The notes: generated by a model from the letters alone, not told the origin. A DNA stretch of 64,000 nt from Lewinellaceae bacterium (GCA_020636355.1 JACJYB010000018.1:21881-85880), one strand, 5' to 3'. Counted from the first letter of the stretch, positions 33,500 through 41,788 are shown. Numbers and translations are program-made.

Positions 33500-34585
33500 T
33501 CAAGTCGTTTGAGAAGCTTGTACATTAGATTTTCTCCGATCAGCGGCCCATTCCCGGTAAAATTCCAGTCCTTTTACGACAATGATCACCCACATGATGA
33601 GATGAACAGCAATAGCCGTCCGGTCAAACAAATAATGAAAAATGCGCACGCTGGAGATCATGCCGGTAAATTCATTAATAAACAGTAGAAGATAAGCTCC
33701 TATCAAGGTCCAGAACAGGGATTTTCGCAGGTAGGTCCAGATGACAGCCCATAGTGATTCCGCTTTCATCTTACCTTTAGTAGCACTCTCTGCCTGTTGG
33801 TATTTATGGGGAAACAAGTGACGGTCGGCAATGGTAAACAATTTATCCTGAACTATCCCGATGATCATGATGAGGACCAGCAGTGCCCAGATTTTGTCAA
33901 AACGACCCTGACGCTGCCCTACCCTCCAGATCATGGCACCGATACCACCTTCACTACCCATCATTTCAGCAAATATGATGTAGGTCCAGGATATCGCTGT
34001 AAGGACACGAATATCATCCGATAATCTGGAAATTACCGCAGGAAAATAAACGGTACGAATCGTCTGCCAGGCATTGGCGCCCAGCGTGTAAACCGTTTTT
34101 AAATAGACATCGTCCACCTCATCCAATCGCTGGACAACGACGGGAAGTAGATAGATCAGAATACCAAATGCCAGGAAGTGGACCTTCATTGGGATCCCAA
34201 TGCCAAAAAGGCCGATAAATAATCCGATCACTGCGGTCAGCGGCACATACCGCAATGCATCCACCGGTCGCTGGAACATGCTCCGGGCTACCGGCCACAA
34301 TCCGATGAGAAACCCGAGCGGAATAGACAGCAGTATGGCCTCAAGATATCCCGAAAGGTTCATCCCTAATGACAGGCAGGTGTTCCGGATTAATTCATTA
34401 TCCCGGTACATATCCCCGAATGCCGTGAACACCCTCCAGGGAGGAGGCAATATTCCCGAACTCATTATCGGCGTTTCACCATAGGTCAGGAAGATCCATA
34501 ACAAAAGGATCAGACCAACACCTGAAATGACAAGAATGATTTTGGTCGTGGGCGACAAGTCATCACCCAGTTTGAAAAGGTTCAA
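33500..34585 (-). CDS. ABC transporter permease (NrtB/SsuC type) with extra C-terminal spans
   Basis: Inner-membrane permease of 361 residues. Residues 1-265 form the usual BPD_transp_1 fold: first span at about 15-35, ILPPPWRVFTAFGDM loop, further spans, and the EAA loop (ANAWQTIRTVYFPAVISRL, about 195-215) that contacts the ATPase. Known family members are about 250-280 residues. Here a linker of about 25 residues (HKYQQAESATKGKMKAESL) is followed by a C-terminal part with two more hydrophobic segments (about 292-312 and 327-347). That extension is not normal for NrtB or SsuC. The gene lies 66 nt after the carbonic anhydrase stop and 3 nt before the ATPase. Confidence 0.9.
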   Translation of the reverse strand: MNLFKLGDDLSPTTKIILVISGVGLILLLWIFLTYGETPIMSSGILPPPWRVFTAFGDMYRDNELIRNTCLSLGMNLSGYLEAILLSIPLGFLIGLWPVARSMFQRPVDALRYVPLTAVIGLFIGLFGIGIPMKVHFLAFGILIYLLPVVVQRLDEVDDVYLKTVYTLGANAWQTIRTVYFPAVISRLSDDIRVLTAISWTYIIFAEMMGSEGGIGAMIWRVGQRQGRFDKIWALLVLIMIIGIVQDKLFTIADRHLFPHKYQQAESATKGKMKAESLWAVIWTYLRKSLFWTLIGAYLLLFINEFTGMISSVRIFHYLFDRTAIAVHLIMWVIIVVKGLEFYREWAADRRKSNVQASQTT

Positions 34586-34651
34586 TGCTCCGTCGATTTG
34601 CTTTCAAGGTACAATTTCTGAAACAATCTTTGAAGCAAAGCAGATCAGGTA

Positions 34652-35287
34652 TTATACCGTCAGATTGTAGACTTCTTCAATCTGATGCAGAACCGCGTCG
34701 TGATCTACATTGAGGTCGACCAAATAGCCATTGTGCAAATCAAATACCCACCCGTGGACATAAGGATAACCTGTCTTCTTGTACATTTTTTGCACGGAAG
34801 CGATTTTCAGGACATTCGTGCACTGTTCGATCACATTGAGTTCGATCAGGCGACGATACCTTTTTTCTTCGTCCTCAATCTGGTCCAGTTCTTTTTTATG
34901 GATGCGGTAGACATCGCGTATTTCACGCAGCCAGCCATTGAGAATACCCAGGTCCTGCGGCTGCATCGCACCCTTTACCCCTCCACACCCATAGTGACCA
35001 CAGACGATGATGTGTTTTACTTTCAGATGAACAACAGCATATTCAATGACGGACTGCGCATTGAGGTCCGTATTAACCACCAGATTGGCGATGTTGCGGT
35101 GAACAAAGATATCTCCGGGTGCCAGGCCCATGATTTCATTCGCAGGAACGCGGCTGTCCGCGCAACCGATGTATAAAAAGTTAGGGGTCTGGCCTTTGGC
35201 CAGCTCATCAAAATAATTGGGGTCTTCATTTAGTTTAGCGGCTACCCACTCCCGGTTGTTGGCAAAGACTTGGCGATACTGCTCCAT
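34652..35287 (-). CDS. can: Beta-class carbonic anhydrase
   Basis: Zinc enzyme interconverting CO2 and bicarbonate. The 211 residues match E. coli Can across their length: IGCADSRVPANEIMGL (Cys and Asp-Arg of the active site, about 41-53), GDIFVHRNIANLV, VKHIIVCGHYGCGGVKGAM (zinc His and Cys, about 95-103), ELNVIEQCTNVLKI and the C-terminal VHGWVFDLHNG. All three protein zinc ligands and the Asp-Arg pair are intact, so it should be active. It sits between the substrate-binding protein gene and the permease, all on the same strand, 66 nt ahead of the permease start; a terminator lies upstream, so it likely heads its own transcript with the transporter genes. Confidence 0.95.
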   Translation of the reverse strand: MEQYRQVFANNREWVAAKLNEDPNYFDELAKGQTPNFLYIGCADSRVPANEIMGLAPGDIFVHRNIANLVVNTDLNAQSVIEYAVVHLKVKHIIVCGHYGCGGVKGAMQPQDLGILNGWLREIRDVYRIHKKELDQIEDEEKRYRRLIELNVIEQCTNVLKIASVQKMYKKTGYPYVHGWVFDLHNGYLVDLNVDHDAVLHQIEEVYNLTV

Positions 35288-35410
35288 ATAAGCGATTCAT
35301 TAAGGTTAAGGAATTAGACCCAATATAACTTAGTTACTACCATTGATTATAGTAATACAATCATTTTAGAAATTTATTAACACTTTCATCTGGCACGAGG
35401 TACTCCCTGC

Positions 35411-35450
35411 CCCAAAAAACAAAGCCGGACAAAACAATATTTGCCCGGCT
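35411..35450 (-). terminator. Intrinsic terminator between sbp-ompA and can
   Basis: AGCCGGACAAA at 35423-35433 pairs with TTTGCCCGGCT at 35440-35450 (one mismatch, 6-nt loop). Read on the minus strand it is followed by TTTGTTTTTTGGGG. It lies 24 nt past the stop of the OmpA fusion gene and separates upstream genes from carbonic anhydrase and transporter genes. Confidence 0.8.
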
Positions 35451-35473
35451 GTCTTGATGGTAAATTTTTGTCG

Positions 35474-37078
35474 TCAATTCGTGGCGATGATTTGAAAATC
35501 GGTTCTCCGGTTTTTGGCCCGGCATTCCGGCGTCGCATTGGACTCACATCCGGCAACCGGCTTGTCCGGTCCATTACCCAGGATCACAAAACGATTGGGA
35601 TCCAGTGCATAGGTCGTCCTCAGGTAATCAGCAACCGCCTGAGCCCGTTTTTTCGAGAGCTCCACATTACTGGCATGAGACCCTACATTATCGGTATTCC
35701 CTTCAATGCGGATCCGGGATTGGGCAAAGGTCCTGGCAATTTCAGCAAATTGGAGGTCAATGATGGTCTTTGCATTTTCGGTTAATGCATACTGACCACT
35801 GGCAAAATTGATACTGATCGGCTTGCTGGCCACTGCTTCAGCAGTCTCTTCTGCTTTCGTTACAGGGGTAAACTTCGGCGTCCCTTCTGCCGCATGCTGC
35901 GGACCGGTCAGTTTGCTGCTGGCATTTTGAATGGCTGTGGTATTAATCACCGAACGCCAGGTAGGCGCTTGATTTTCAAGGACATTCATTTTCACAAATT
36001 CCCCGTTCATTTTGTCGTAAATATCACTTCCTTTTTGGCCCCGGAAATCAGGATTCAGGCCGAAGAAATTGACATTATCCCCATGGGTGGCAAAACGTAC
36101 CAGAGACATCGCTCCCGCAGCATCTTCCGTTGAAAAATTGATTAACTCTCCAAGTAATTTGGCGGCTTTGTTGTAGTTGCCCTGATCGGACTGGACTTCG
36201 GCTACACCACGCATCCAGCCTTCGTAAAACGCATTGATTTTATCCTGATTTGCCCGGATAAAATCTTCTTTGGCAAACATAATGTCTCCGATGATATTCG
36301 ACTGGCTTTGGGTTGTTACCAGCACTTTGGATCCGGGTATGGACCTGAGTACTTCATCGTAAGGCGCCCACACTACCGCCGCATCCACGTCCGGGCCCTT
36401 GAAGATGTCCGCTGATTTAAAATTATCGGAAGTTTCAATGGTCGTAACATCGGAATACTTCAATCCTGCCGCTTCAAGTGCGGTGAGCAATAAAGTTTGT
36501 GCCGGTGAAGGTACCGCCACAGCGACCCGCTTACCTTTCAGGTCATTGATGGAGTTAATGCCGCGTTTGGCAATGATTGCGTCTCCACCGCGGGACCAGT
36601 CCACCTGCATGAATGCTTTCGGCTTGTATTGTGCGATATCGGCAGGACCGGTATACAAGGGAAATGCATCTGCGGTCTGTACCAGGACATCGTACTCACC
36701 GGCCATCCAGGCGTTTAATGCGGCTCCGAGGTCATCATTTACTTCAAATTTCACCTTTAGCCCGTAATCCTTATAATAGCGGGATCTGGTGGTGGGATTT
36801 GATCCTTCGTTAAAATAAACGCCGGGGCCATAACCACCCCAGGTAACCAACTGTACCCGCAATACGTCATCCCCGGCCAGCTCAGCAGCGCTGCCGGGTG
36901 AAGTCCCGCCTTTGGATTGGTCCCCTGAGGTAACTTCCTCGGTATCGGACTTGGCCTGATTGCTTAGATTCTTACCAAATTCCGTGTTATTCATCAAATA
37001 ACGGAAAAGGAAAAACAAAACTGCCAGGATCAACAAGGTGATGATCAGTTTTGAAAAAGTTGTTAGTCTTTGTGCCAT
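35474..37078 (-). CDS. ABC substrate-binding protein fused to OmpA peptidoglycan-binding domain
   Basis: A 534-residue fusion. Residues 8-27 form an uncleaved-looking anchor (FSKLIITLLILAVLFFLFRYLM) with no Cys lipobox. After an acidic linker, about 70-390 is an NMT1/NrtA-type periplasmic binding domain (LVTWGGYGPGVYFN, LGAALNAWMAGEYDVLVQTADAFP, LKGKRVAVAVPSPAQTLLL, DVDAAVVWAPYDEVLR). About 420-534 is an OmpA C-terminal domain (ISINFASGQYALTENAK, RIEGNTDNVGSHASNVELSKKRAQ, AKNRRTDFQII). Similar proteins are sometimes annotated as phosphate ABC substrate-binding/OmpA family. It follows the coiled-coil membrane gene by 24 nt. The layout suggests a receptor fixed to both inner membrane and peptidoglycan. 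Substrate unknown. Confidence 0.9.
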   Translation of the reverse strand: MAQRLTTFSKLIITLLILAVLFFLFRYLMNNTEFGKNLSNQAKSDTEEVTSGDQSKGGTSPGSAAELAGDDVLRVQLVTWGGYGPGVYFNEGSNPTTRSRYYKDYGLKVKFEVNDDLGAALNAWMAGEYDVLVQTADAFPLYTGPADIAQYKPKAFMQVDWSRGGDAIIAKRGINSINDLKGKRVAVAVPSPAQTLLLTALEAAGLKYSDVTTIETSDNFKSADIFKGPDVDAAVVWAPYDEVLRSIPGSKVLVTTQSQSNIIGDIMFAKEDFIRANQDKINAFYEGWMRGVAEVQSDQGNYNKAAKLLGELINFSTEDAAGAMSLVRFATHGDNVNFFGLNPDFRGQKGSDIYDKMNGEFVKMNVLENQAPTWRSVINTTAIQNASSKLTGPQHAAEGTPKFTPVTKAEETAEAVASKPISINFASGQYALTENAKTIIDLQFAEIARTFAQSRIRIEGNTDNVGSHASNVELSKKRAQAVADYLRTTYALDPNRFVILGNGPDKPVAGCESNATPECRAKNRRTDFQIIATN

Positions 37079-37102
37079 AGCTTGTTTCTTTTTAGGTTTT
37101 GA

Positions 37103-38122
37103 TTACTCGAAAAAAGAGTCATACTGATTTTTGTGGCTGGTAGCTCGCACTGCCTGTTTGACCGGGGCATTTAAATCCAATACATCATTGTCGTCATTGG
37201 CCTGCAAGAGCAGCGATTCCTTCTCGTCACCCAAAAGCAATGATGCACCTTCTTTTTCCCACTTCTCGAGCATTTTCATGCCTTCTTCTTCAAAAACACC
37301 ATTTTGCAGGTCGATGGAACTCATAAAAGATTCCGAGACCTCCATAAAACGCTCCATCTCTCCCACTTTTTGACTTACATCATCCGCAATGGCTTCCAGC
37401 GCCTGGTCGAACATTGCACGCCGGTCCTTATCACCGGAGATGATCTGCATGGCCGATTTCATGGCAGAATGGGAGGCCCTAATGGCTTTTCGTTCCTGTT
37501 CTTTGACCATGACCTGGTCCTGCACATCCTCCAGCATGATGGAAGAACTTTCATACATTTTATTTAGTACCCGGTAGAGGATCTCCATCTTGCGGTAAAG
37601 ATCTTCGAGCTTCATGTTGGATTCCTTCAGACGTCCTGCCTTCCGGGACTTAAGGATCATAATCTGCGTCTTGTCATTTTGCTTGGCCTGGCTTGCCATG
37701 CTCAGATTGGATTTGATCTCTTTTTGATTGTTAAGAATGATTTCCTTAAGCTTATGCATTTGACCACGCAACTGGGTAATCTGCTTATTCATCTTTCCCA
37801 AGTTGTCTTTGAGGTCATCGATGTAACTCTTCAGGATGCCGATCGGATCTATCTGAATGAATAGTCCGGTAATCCAGCGCATGACGGATTTATACATATA
37901 ACTCACCAATGCGCGCATCTTCGGATCCAGTACCATAAAAATGATCGCACCCAAAGCCAATAGCAATACGGACAGATACAGGACATTGCTGAATAATGCC
38001 ACTATGGCAGCAATATTCGTCGCCAGCAGAAAACCGCCACCTAATACTAACCCGGCCAAAATAATACCCCCGGTAACTCCTTCCGGTCGTTGCCAAAAAG
38101 GTTTTGGCTTAAATTCACTCAT
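37103..38122 (-). CDS. Membrane protein with long PspA/TelA-like coiled coil
   Basis: A 339-residue protein with two adjacent membrane spans (about 18-38 and 46-66), then a long cytoplasmic-type helical coiled coil (about 95-265) rich in Lys/Glu/Gln/Met and carrying a conserved-looking DPIGILKSYIDDLKDNLGKMNKQI start. The helical part recalls PspA/IM30 or TelA-like proteins in length and charge, but no signature proves membership. A Glu/Leu-rich tail ends in YDSFFE. It lies 42 nt after the upstream coiled-coil gene and 24 nt before the SBP-OmpA gene. It may connect the transporter to cytoplasmic structures (inference). Confidence 0.8.
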   Translation of the reverse strand: MSEFKPKPFWQRPEGVTGGIILAGLVLGGGFLLATNIAAIVALFSNVLYLSVLLLALGAIIFMVLDPKMRALVSYMYKSVMRWITGLFIQIDPIGILKSYIDDLKDNLGKMNKQITQLRGQMHKLKEIILNNQKEIKSNLSMASQAKQNDKTQIMILKSRKAGRLKESNMKLEDLYRKMEILYRVLNKMYESSSIMLEDVQDQVMVKEQERKAIRASHSAMKSAMQIISGDKDRRAMFDQALEAIADDVSQKVGEMERFMEVSESFMSSIDLQNGVFEEEGMKMLEKWEKEGASLLLGDEKESLLLQANDDNDVLDLNAPVKQAVRATSHKNQYDSFFE

Positions 38123-38164
38123 GCTTTGTTTGTTTTATTCGCTTGTATGCAGAAATGGAACACT

Positions 38165-38854
38165 TTATTTTAAATATTGATTCATATTTTCGATGTCCTG
38201 TCGGATATGATCTACCAGGGACTGATAGGTGATGAGGAAGTCGTTTTTGGTTGTATCCAATTTAAATTGAGCTTCCTGCAATTCACCGGTCATGTTTTCC
38301 ATATTTTTCCGGATTTGATTGATCTCTTCCGTCAGTTTCTGGATCTGGCCGGTCTTGTCGGCTATGGACTGGTTAAAGGTTTTAAGCTTTTGCTCTTTTT
38401 CCGTAATCTGCAGATTGCGTTGATTGATGAGGGCTTGTTCAAATTTTTTTTCCTCTTCCGCAAGCACCTGCAGATAGTGTTGGGCTGTTTTGACCAGGTT
38501 CGAAGCATTGGCCCCCATGGTCTGCGCCATGGCAAATGCAGATCGATACTTCGTGGGTTCATCCATGCTGATTTGATCCAGGGACTGTAGGGACTGTTTG
38601 TATTCCAGGTAATCGAACCCGTCCAGGTTCTTCTTATCCATGGCTGCCAGAAGGATATTGAGAAATTTATCGGAGACCTTTCCACCGGCTACTGATTTTT
38701 CAACCATGGGTGAGGGATCATTATCCGGCACAACCGGATTTGATTGCACTGCCGGAACTATCTCCTCTTCGGTGGACTCAACGGGTTTGGCAGCGGACGA
38801 ACCATGTTCATCTTCAATGACAAAGAGTGATTTAAGCTTTTTGAGCATCGTCAT
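38165..38854 (-). CDS. Coiled-coil protein of the SBP-OmpA cluster
   Basis: First gene of the cluster: 229 residues, no signal peptide, no membrane span. A basic start (MTMLKKLKSLFVIEDE) leads to a Glu/Pro/Val-rich linker (about 20-60), a compact helical part (about 60-115: SDKFLNILLAAMDKKNLDGFDYLEYKQ) and a long coiled coil (about 120-229) rich in Gln/Lys/Ile/Asn. No family is recognised. A -7 element lies 23 nt upstream. The cytoplasmic partner of the next gene's membrane coiled-coil protein is a reasonable guess. Confidence 0.8.
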   Translation of the reverse strand: MTMLKKLKSLFVIEDEHGSSAAKPVESTEEEIVPAVQSNPVVPDNDPSPMVEKSVAGGKVSDKFLNILLAAMDKKNLDGFDYLEYKQSLQSLDQISMDEPTKYRSAFAMAQTMGANASNLVKTAQHYLQVLAEEEKKFEQALINQRNLQITEKEQKLKTFNQSIADKTGQIQKLTEEINQIRKNMENMTGELQEAQFKLDTTKNDFLITYQSLVDHIRQDIENMNQYLK

Positions 38855-38876
38855 ATTTCAGAATTGTGAGGACCAC

Positions 38877-38884
38877 CAAAAATA
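38877..38884 (-). promoter_or_regulatory. -7 promoter element for the coiled-coil/SBP-OmpA genes
   Basis: Reads TATTTTTG on the minus strand, an exact TAnnTTTG match, 22 nt before the start at 38854. The -33 box is unclear. Confidence 0.45.
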
Positions 38885-39070
38885 CGAAAAAAACGCATCG
38901 CACCGACAGCCAAGATAATGCCGCATACATCCCCACCAGCGATAAGGTTAAAAGTTACGGCTACCTAGGGAAAATCTGGCTATCTGGCGGAGGACAACCT
39001 TTTTACGGATGAATTCGTCTCATCCAGACGAATCGGTCCGTCCCCATAACCTTGCAAAAAGTTATTCTAG

Positions 39071-39078
39071 TATTTTTG
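39071..39078 (+). promoter_or_regulatory. -7 promoter element for the arginine deiminase gene
   Basis: TATTTTTG is an exact TAnnTTTG match, 20 nt before the ATG at 39099; a TTG at 39052-39054 lies upstream at a slightly short spacing (16 nt). Confidence 0.5.
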
Positions 39079-39098
39079 CACACCAAAATTAAACAATC

Positions 39099-40358
39099 AT
39101 GAATGCTCAGGTTCAGGTTCATTCAGAGATCGATCCATTAAGACGGGTAATCATCCATGAGCCGGATTCCGGAATCAGCCGGGTTTCGCCAAAGCGATCG
39201 CACGAGTTGTTGTTTGACGATATCGTGTACCTGCCTCATATGATCCAGGAGCATCGTATCTTCCGCCGGGTATTGGAGCAATTTTTAGGTGAAGAACATG
39301 TTTATGAAACCCAGCAATTACTGGCAGAATCCCTGAGCCAGGATGAAGAAACGCGAGAAACCATCATCAAATGGGTCCTGGATTTTGAAGAATTACCTAC
39401 CTCATACCTGCAACAGTTTAACAAGTACGATAATGCCAAGTTGGCTGAAGTCCTTATTTCCGGCTACGACCCGGATGAGGATTACATTTATTTTGATCCG
39501 ATCCCCAACTTCATTTTCACCCGTGATATCGCAGCGGTTATCAACGATCACGTCCTGATCACCAAAGCAGCTAAATCAGCCCGGTACCGTGAAAATTTTC
39601 TCACCAGGAGCATCTTTTGGTCCCATCCCCACTTCAGGGGATTAAAGGAGGAAGGCAAAGTCATTAATCTGAATCATGTGGACCTGTTTCCTCCCTCGCG
39701 ACGCGGTGAACCCATCTGCCTGGAGGGTGGTGATGTAATGATCCTCAACCAGGATTATCTTTTGATCGGGAGTTCCGAACGTACCAACGAACATACCATT
39801 CATGCCCTGAAGAAGGTTTTGTTTGAACGGGATATTGTACGTAATGTGGTCCAAATTGTGATCCCACCCGACCGTTCGTTCATGCACATCGATACCATTT
39901 TCACACAAATCGCAGCGGAACACATCGTTGCTTACAAGCCCATTGTGGTCGACGGCTTAAGTTCCTATGTCAATGTTTTCAGGAAGGGCGGAGCCCAGGC
40001 CTTTTACCCGTCCATCGAAGAATTTTTCCATGCCGAGATCAATTCTAAAATCGATTTTATCCACGCTGGACAGGGGATTTCACCCTATCAGGAACGGGAG
40101 CAGTGGACCGATGGCTGCAATCTTGTTGCGCTGAAGCCAGGCGTCGCCCTTACCTATGACCGTAACCCGTTCACTGAAAAAGCCCTGATCGAACACGGAT
40201 ACCAGATCATGCATGCCCAGGTTTTTCTGCGGAGTTGCGATACCGGTCAATTAAATCCGGAAACAATTGAAAATACCATCATCACGCTTCCTTCCAATGA
40301 GCTTTCCAGAGCCCGGGGAGGTTCGCATTGCATGACATGTCCTATCTTGCGCGGGTAA
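39099..40358 (+). CDS. arcA: Arginine deiminase family protein
   Basis: Guanidine-modifying enzyme; arginine deiminase converts arginine to citrulline and ammonia. The 419 residues have the ADI pattern: EIDPLRRVIIHEPDSGISRV start, FDDIVYLPHMIQEHRIFRRVL (helical insertion typical of ADI), YIYFDPIPNFIFTRDIAAVI (PNxxFTRD motif), LEGGDVMIL (EGGD), DRSFMHIDTIFT (HxDT with catalytic His) and the C-terminal SRARGGSHCMTCPI carrying the catalytic Cys (about residue 413). All catalytic residues look intact. Downstream genes follow closely on the same strand (thioesterase 10 nt later, then BrkB), but arcB/arcC are absent, so a fermentative arginine pathway is not shown here. Confidence 0.9.
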   Translation: MNAQVQVHSEIDPLRRVIIHEPDSGISRVSPKRSHELLFDDIVYLPHMIQEHRIFRRVLEQFLGEEHVYETQQLLAESLSQDEETRETIIKWVLDFEELPTSYLQQFNKYDNAKLAEVLISGYDPDEDYIYFDPIPNFIFTRDIAAVINDHVLITKAAKSARYRENFLTRSIFWSHPHFRGLKEEGKVINLNHVDLFPPSRRGEPICLEGGDVMILNQDYLLIGSSERTNEHTIHALKKVLFERDIVRNVVQIVIPPDRSFMHIDTIFTQIAAEHIVAYKPIVVDGLSSYVNVFRKGGAQAFYPSIEEFFHAEINSKIDFIHAGQGISPYQEREQWTDGCNLVALKPGVALTYDRNPFTEKALIEHGYQIMHAQVFLRSCDTGQLNPETIENTIITLPSNELSRARGGSHCMTCPILRG

Positions 40359-40368
40359 ATAATTCGAA

Positions 40369-40821
40369 ATGCAGCGAGAACGCATCCTAATCAAACAGTC
40401 ACACACCATAACTACCCGGGTTCGATACAGTGAGACCGACCGGATGGGGGTCGTCTACTATGGCAATTACGCCACTTTTTACGAAATAGGACGCGTGGAA
40501 TTTCTTCGTTCCCTGGGCGTACGTTATCGCGACCTGGAAGACATCCACCAATTGGCCCTGGCTGTCGTCAGTATGGAGACAAAATACGTCCGGCCGGCGC
40601 TCTACGATGATCTGCTTACCATTGAAACGACTTTACAACATCTGGAAGGCAAGTACGTGGTGTTCTATACGGAAATCCGCAATGAGGCGAAACAATTGTT
40701 GAACACAGGCCGTGTCAAACTTTGTTTTGTCAGCAGGGACCTTTTCCGAAGCGTACCCATCCCTGATTTTTTTACAGCTATCATCTTAAAAGCCTTTGAC
40801 CAACCACTGGAAAAAATATAA
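40369..40821 (+). CDS. Acyl-CoA thioesterase (YbgC-like, 4HBT hot-dog fold)
   Basis: A 150-residue hot-dog-fold thioesterase. The YbgC/4-hydroxybenzoyl-CoA signature is clear: TRVRYSETDRMGVVYYGNYATFYEIGR (about 15-42, in parts) with the catalytic Asp in ETDRMGVVYY. Later strands (VVSMETKYVRPALYDDLLTIETTL, YVVFYTEIRNE, GRVKLCFVSRDLFRSVPIP) follow the family. It starts 10 nt after the deiminase stop and overlaps the following BrkB gene by 26 nt, so the three form an operon. Confidence 0.92.
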   Translation: MQRERILIKQSHTITTRVRYSETDRMGVVYYGNYATFYEIGRVEFLRSLGVRYRDLEDIHQLALAVVSMETKYVRPALYDDLLTIETTLQHLEGKYVVFYTEIRNEAKQLLNTGRVKLCFVSRDLFRSVPIPDFFTAIILKAFDQPLEKI

Positions 40822-41788
40822 AAGATGGTTCATCCGTCATCCGCGTGTTCTCGGATTAATCCAGTGGACCAAAACACATAGTCTTCCCGGATTTGTCGGG
40901 ATACCTATCTATTCCGTCTTTCTTTTTGTTTGGAATGAAGCAAAGGAAGAACGACTGAACCTCAGGGCAAACAGCATTGCATTTAACTTTTTCCTTGCCA
41001 TCTTTCCTTTCACCCTGTTTCTTCTGACGCTTATTTCCTTTCTGCCCCTGGAAGATGTAGAGTCCTACATTGTGGCCTGGCACAACTCCATCCGGAATGT
41101 TCTCCCGCAGGATGTGGATACGTTTTTGTTCAGTGATGTGATCAAGGGTATTTTTGACCTTCACCGGGGAGATCTCTTATCGGTGGGTTTTATCCTGGCC
41201 ATACTTTTTGCATCGGAAGGCATGCTTTCCATGCTACACGGTTTTGAAAAAGATTACACACATGCCTTTAAAAGCAGAACGATAATTCACAAAAGGCTGG
41301 TTGCACTGGCTCTGACCGGCTCTTCTGGAATTCTGCTCACCCTTTCATTTATTGTGGTTGGATTTGGAAACACCGTGGTATCTGAATTGGTGGACCGGCC
41401 GGGAATGGGCTGGCTGACCCGGTGGGGGCTTTATGGAATCCACTGGCTGGTAACCCTATCTTTGGTTTGGCTGTTGGTGTCCATCATCTACCGCTACGGG
41501 ACACCTACCAGGCAGAAGTTGTCGTTATTCGCTCCCGGCACCAATGTAGCCACCTTTACGATTGTTATTTTTTCATTCCTGATTTCCTACTTTTTCAACC
41601 GGTTTGGCACCTACAACAAAGTCTATGGATCCATAGGCGCTATCATCGTGACCATGCTGTGGATAAAATACCTGGTATTGATCCTTCTGATTGGCTTTGA
41701 ACTGAATGCAAGCATCGCCACACTGGCTACTCCTGCCAGCGGTATGTCGAAACCTGAAAACCTGATAGATCCAAAACCCGGTCAATGA
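40796..41788 (+). CDS. YihY/BrkB family inner-membrane protein
   Basis: A 330-residue polytopic membrane protein of the UPF0761/YihY family. Six hydrophobic spans are visible (about 60-82, 125-145, 168-190, 213-235, 246-266 and 275-300). The signature near the start (LNLRANSIAFNFFLAIFPFTLF) matches the family's hallmark, and FGTYNKVYGSIGAIIVTMLWIKY in the last part is typical. Older literature named it ribonuclease BN by mistake; its role is unknown. It overlaps the thioesterase by 26 nt and the convergent ubiX by 62 nt. Confidence 0.92.
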   Translation: MTNHWKKYKRWFIRHPRVLGLIQWTKTHSLPGFVGIPIYSVFLFVWNEAKEERLNLRANSIAFNFFLAIFPFTLFLLTLISFLPLEDVESYIVAWHNSIRNVLPQDVDTFLFSDVIKGIFDLHRGDLLSVGFILAILFASEGMLSMLHGFEKDYTHAFKSRTIIHKRLVALALTGSSGILLTLSFIVVGFGNTVVSELVDRPGMGWLTRWGLYGIHWLVTLSLVWLLVSIIYRYGTPTRQKLSLFAPGTNVATFTIVIFSFLISYFFNRFGTYNKVYGSIGAIIVTMLWIKYLVLILLIGFELNASIATLATPASGMSKPENLIDPKPGQ

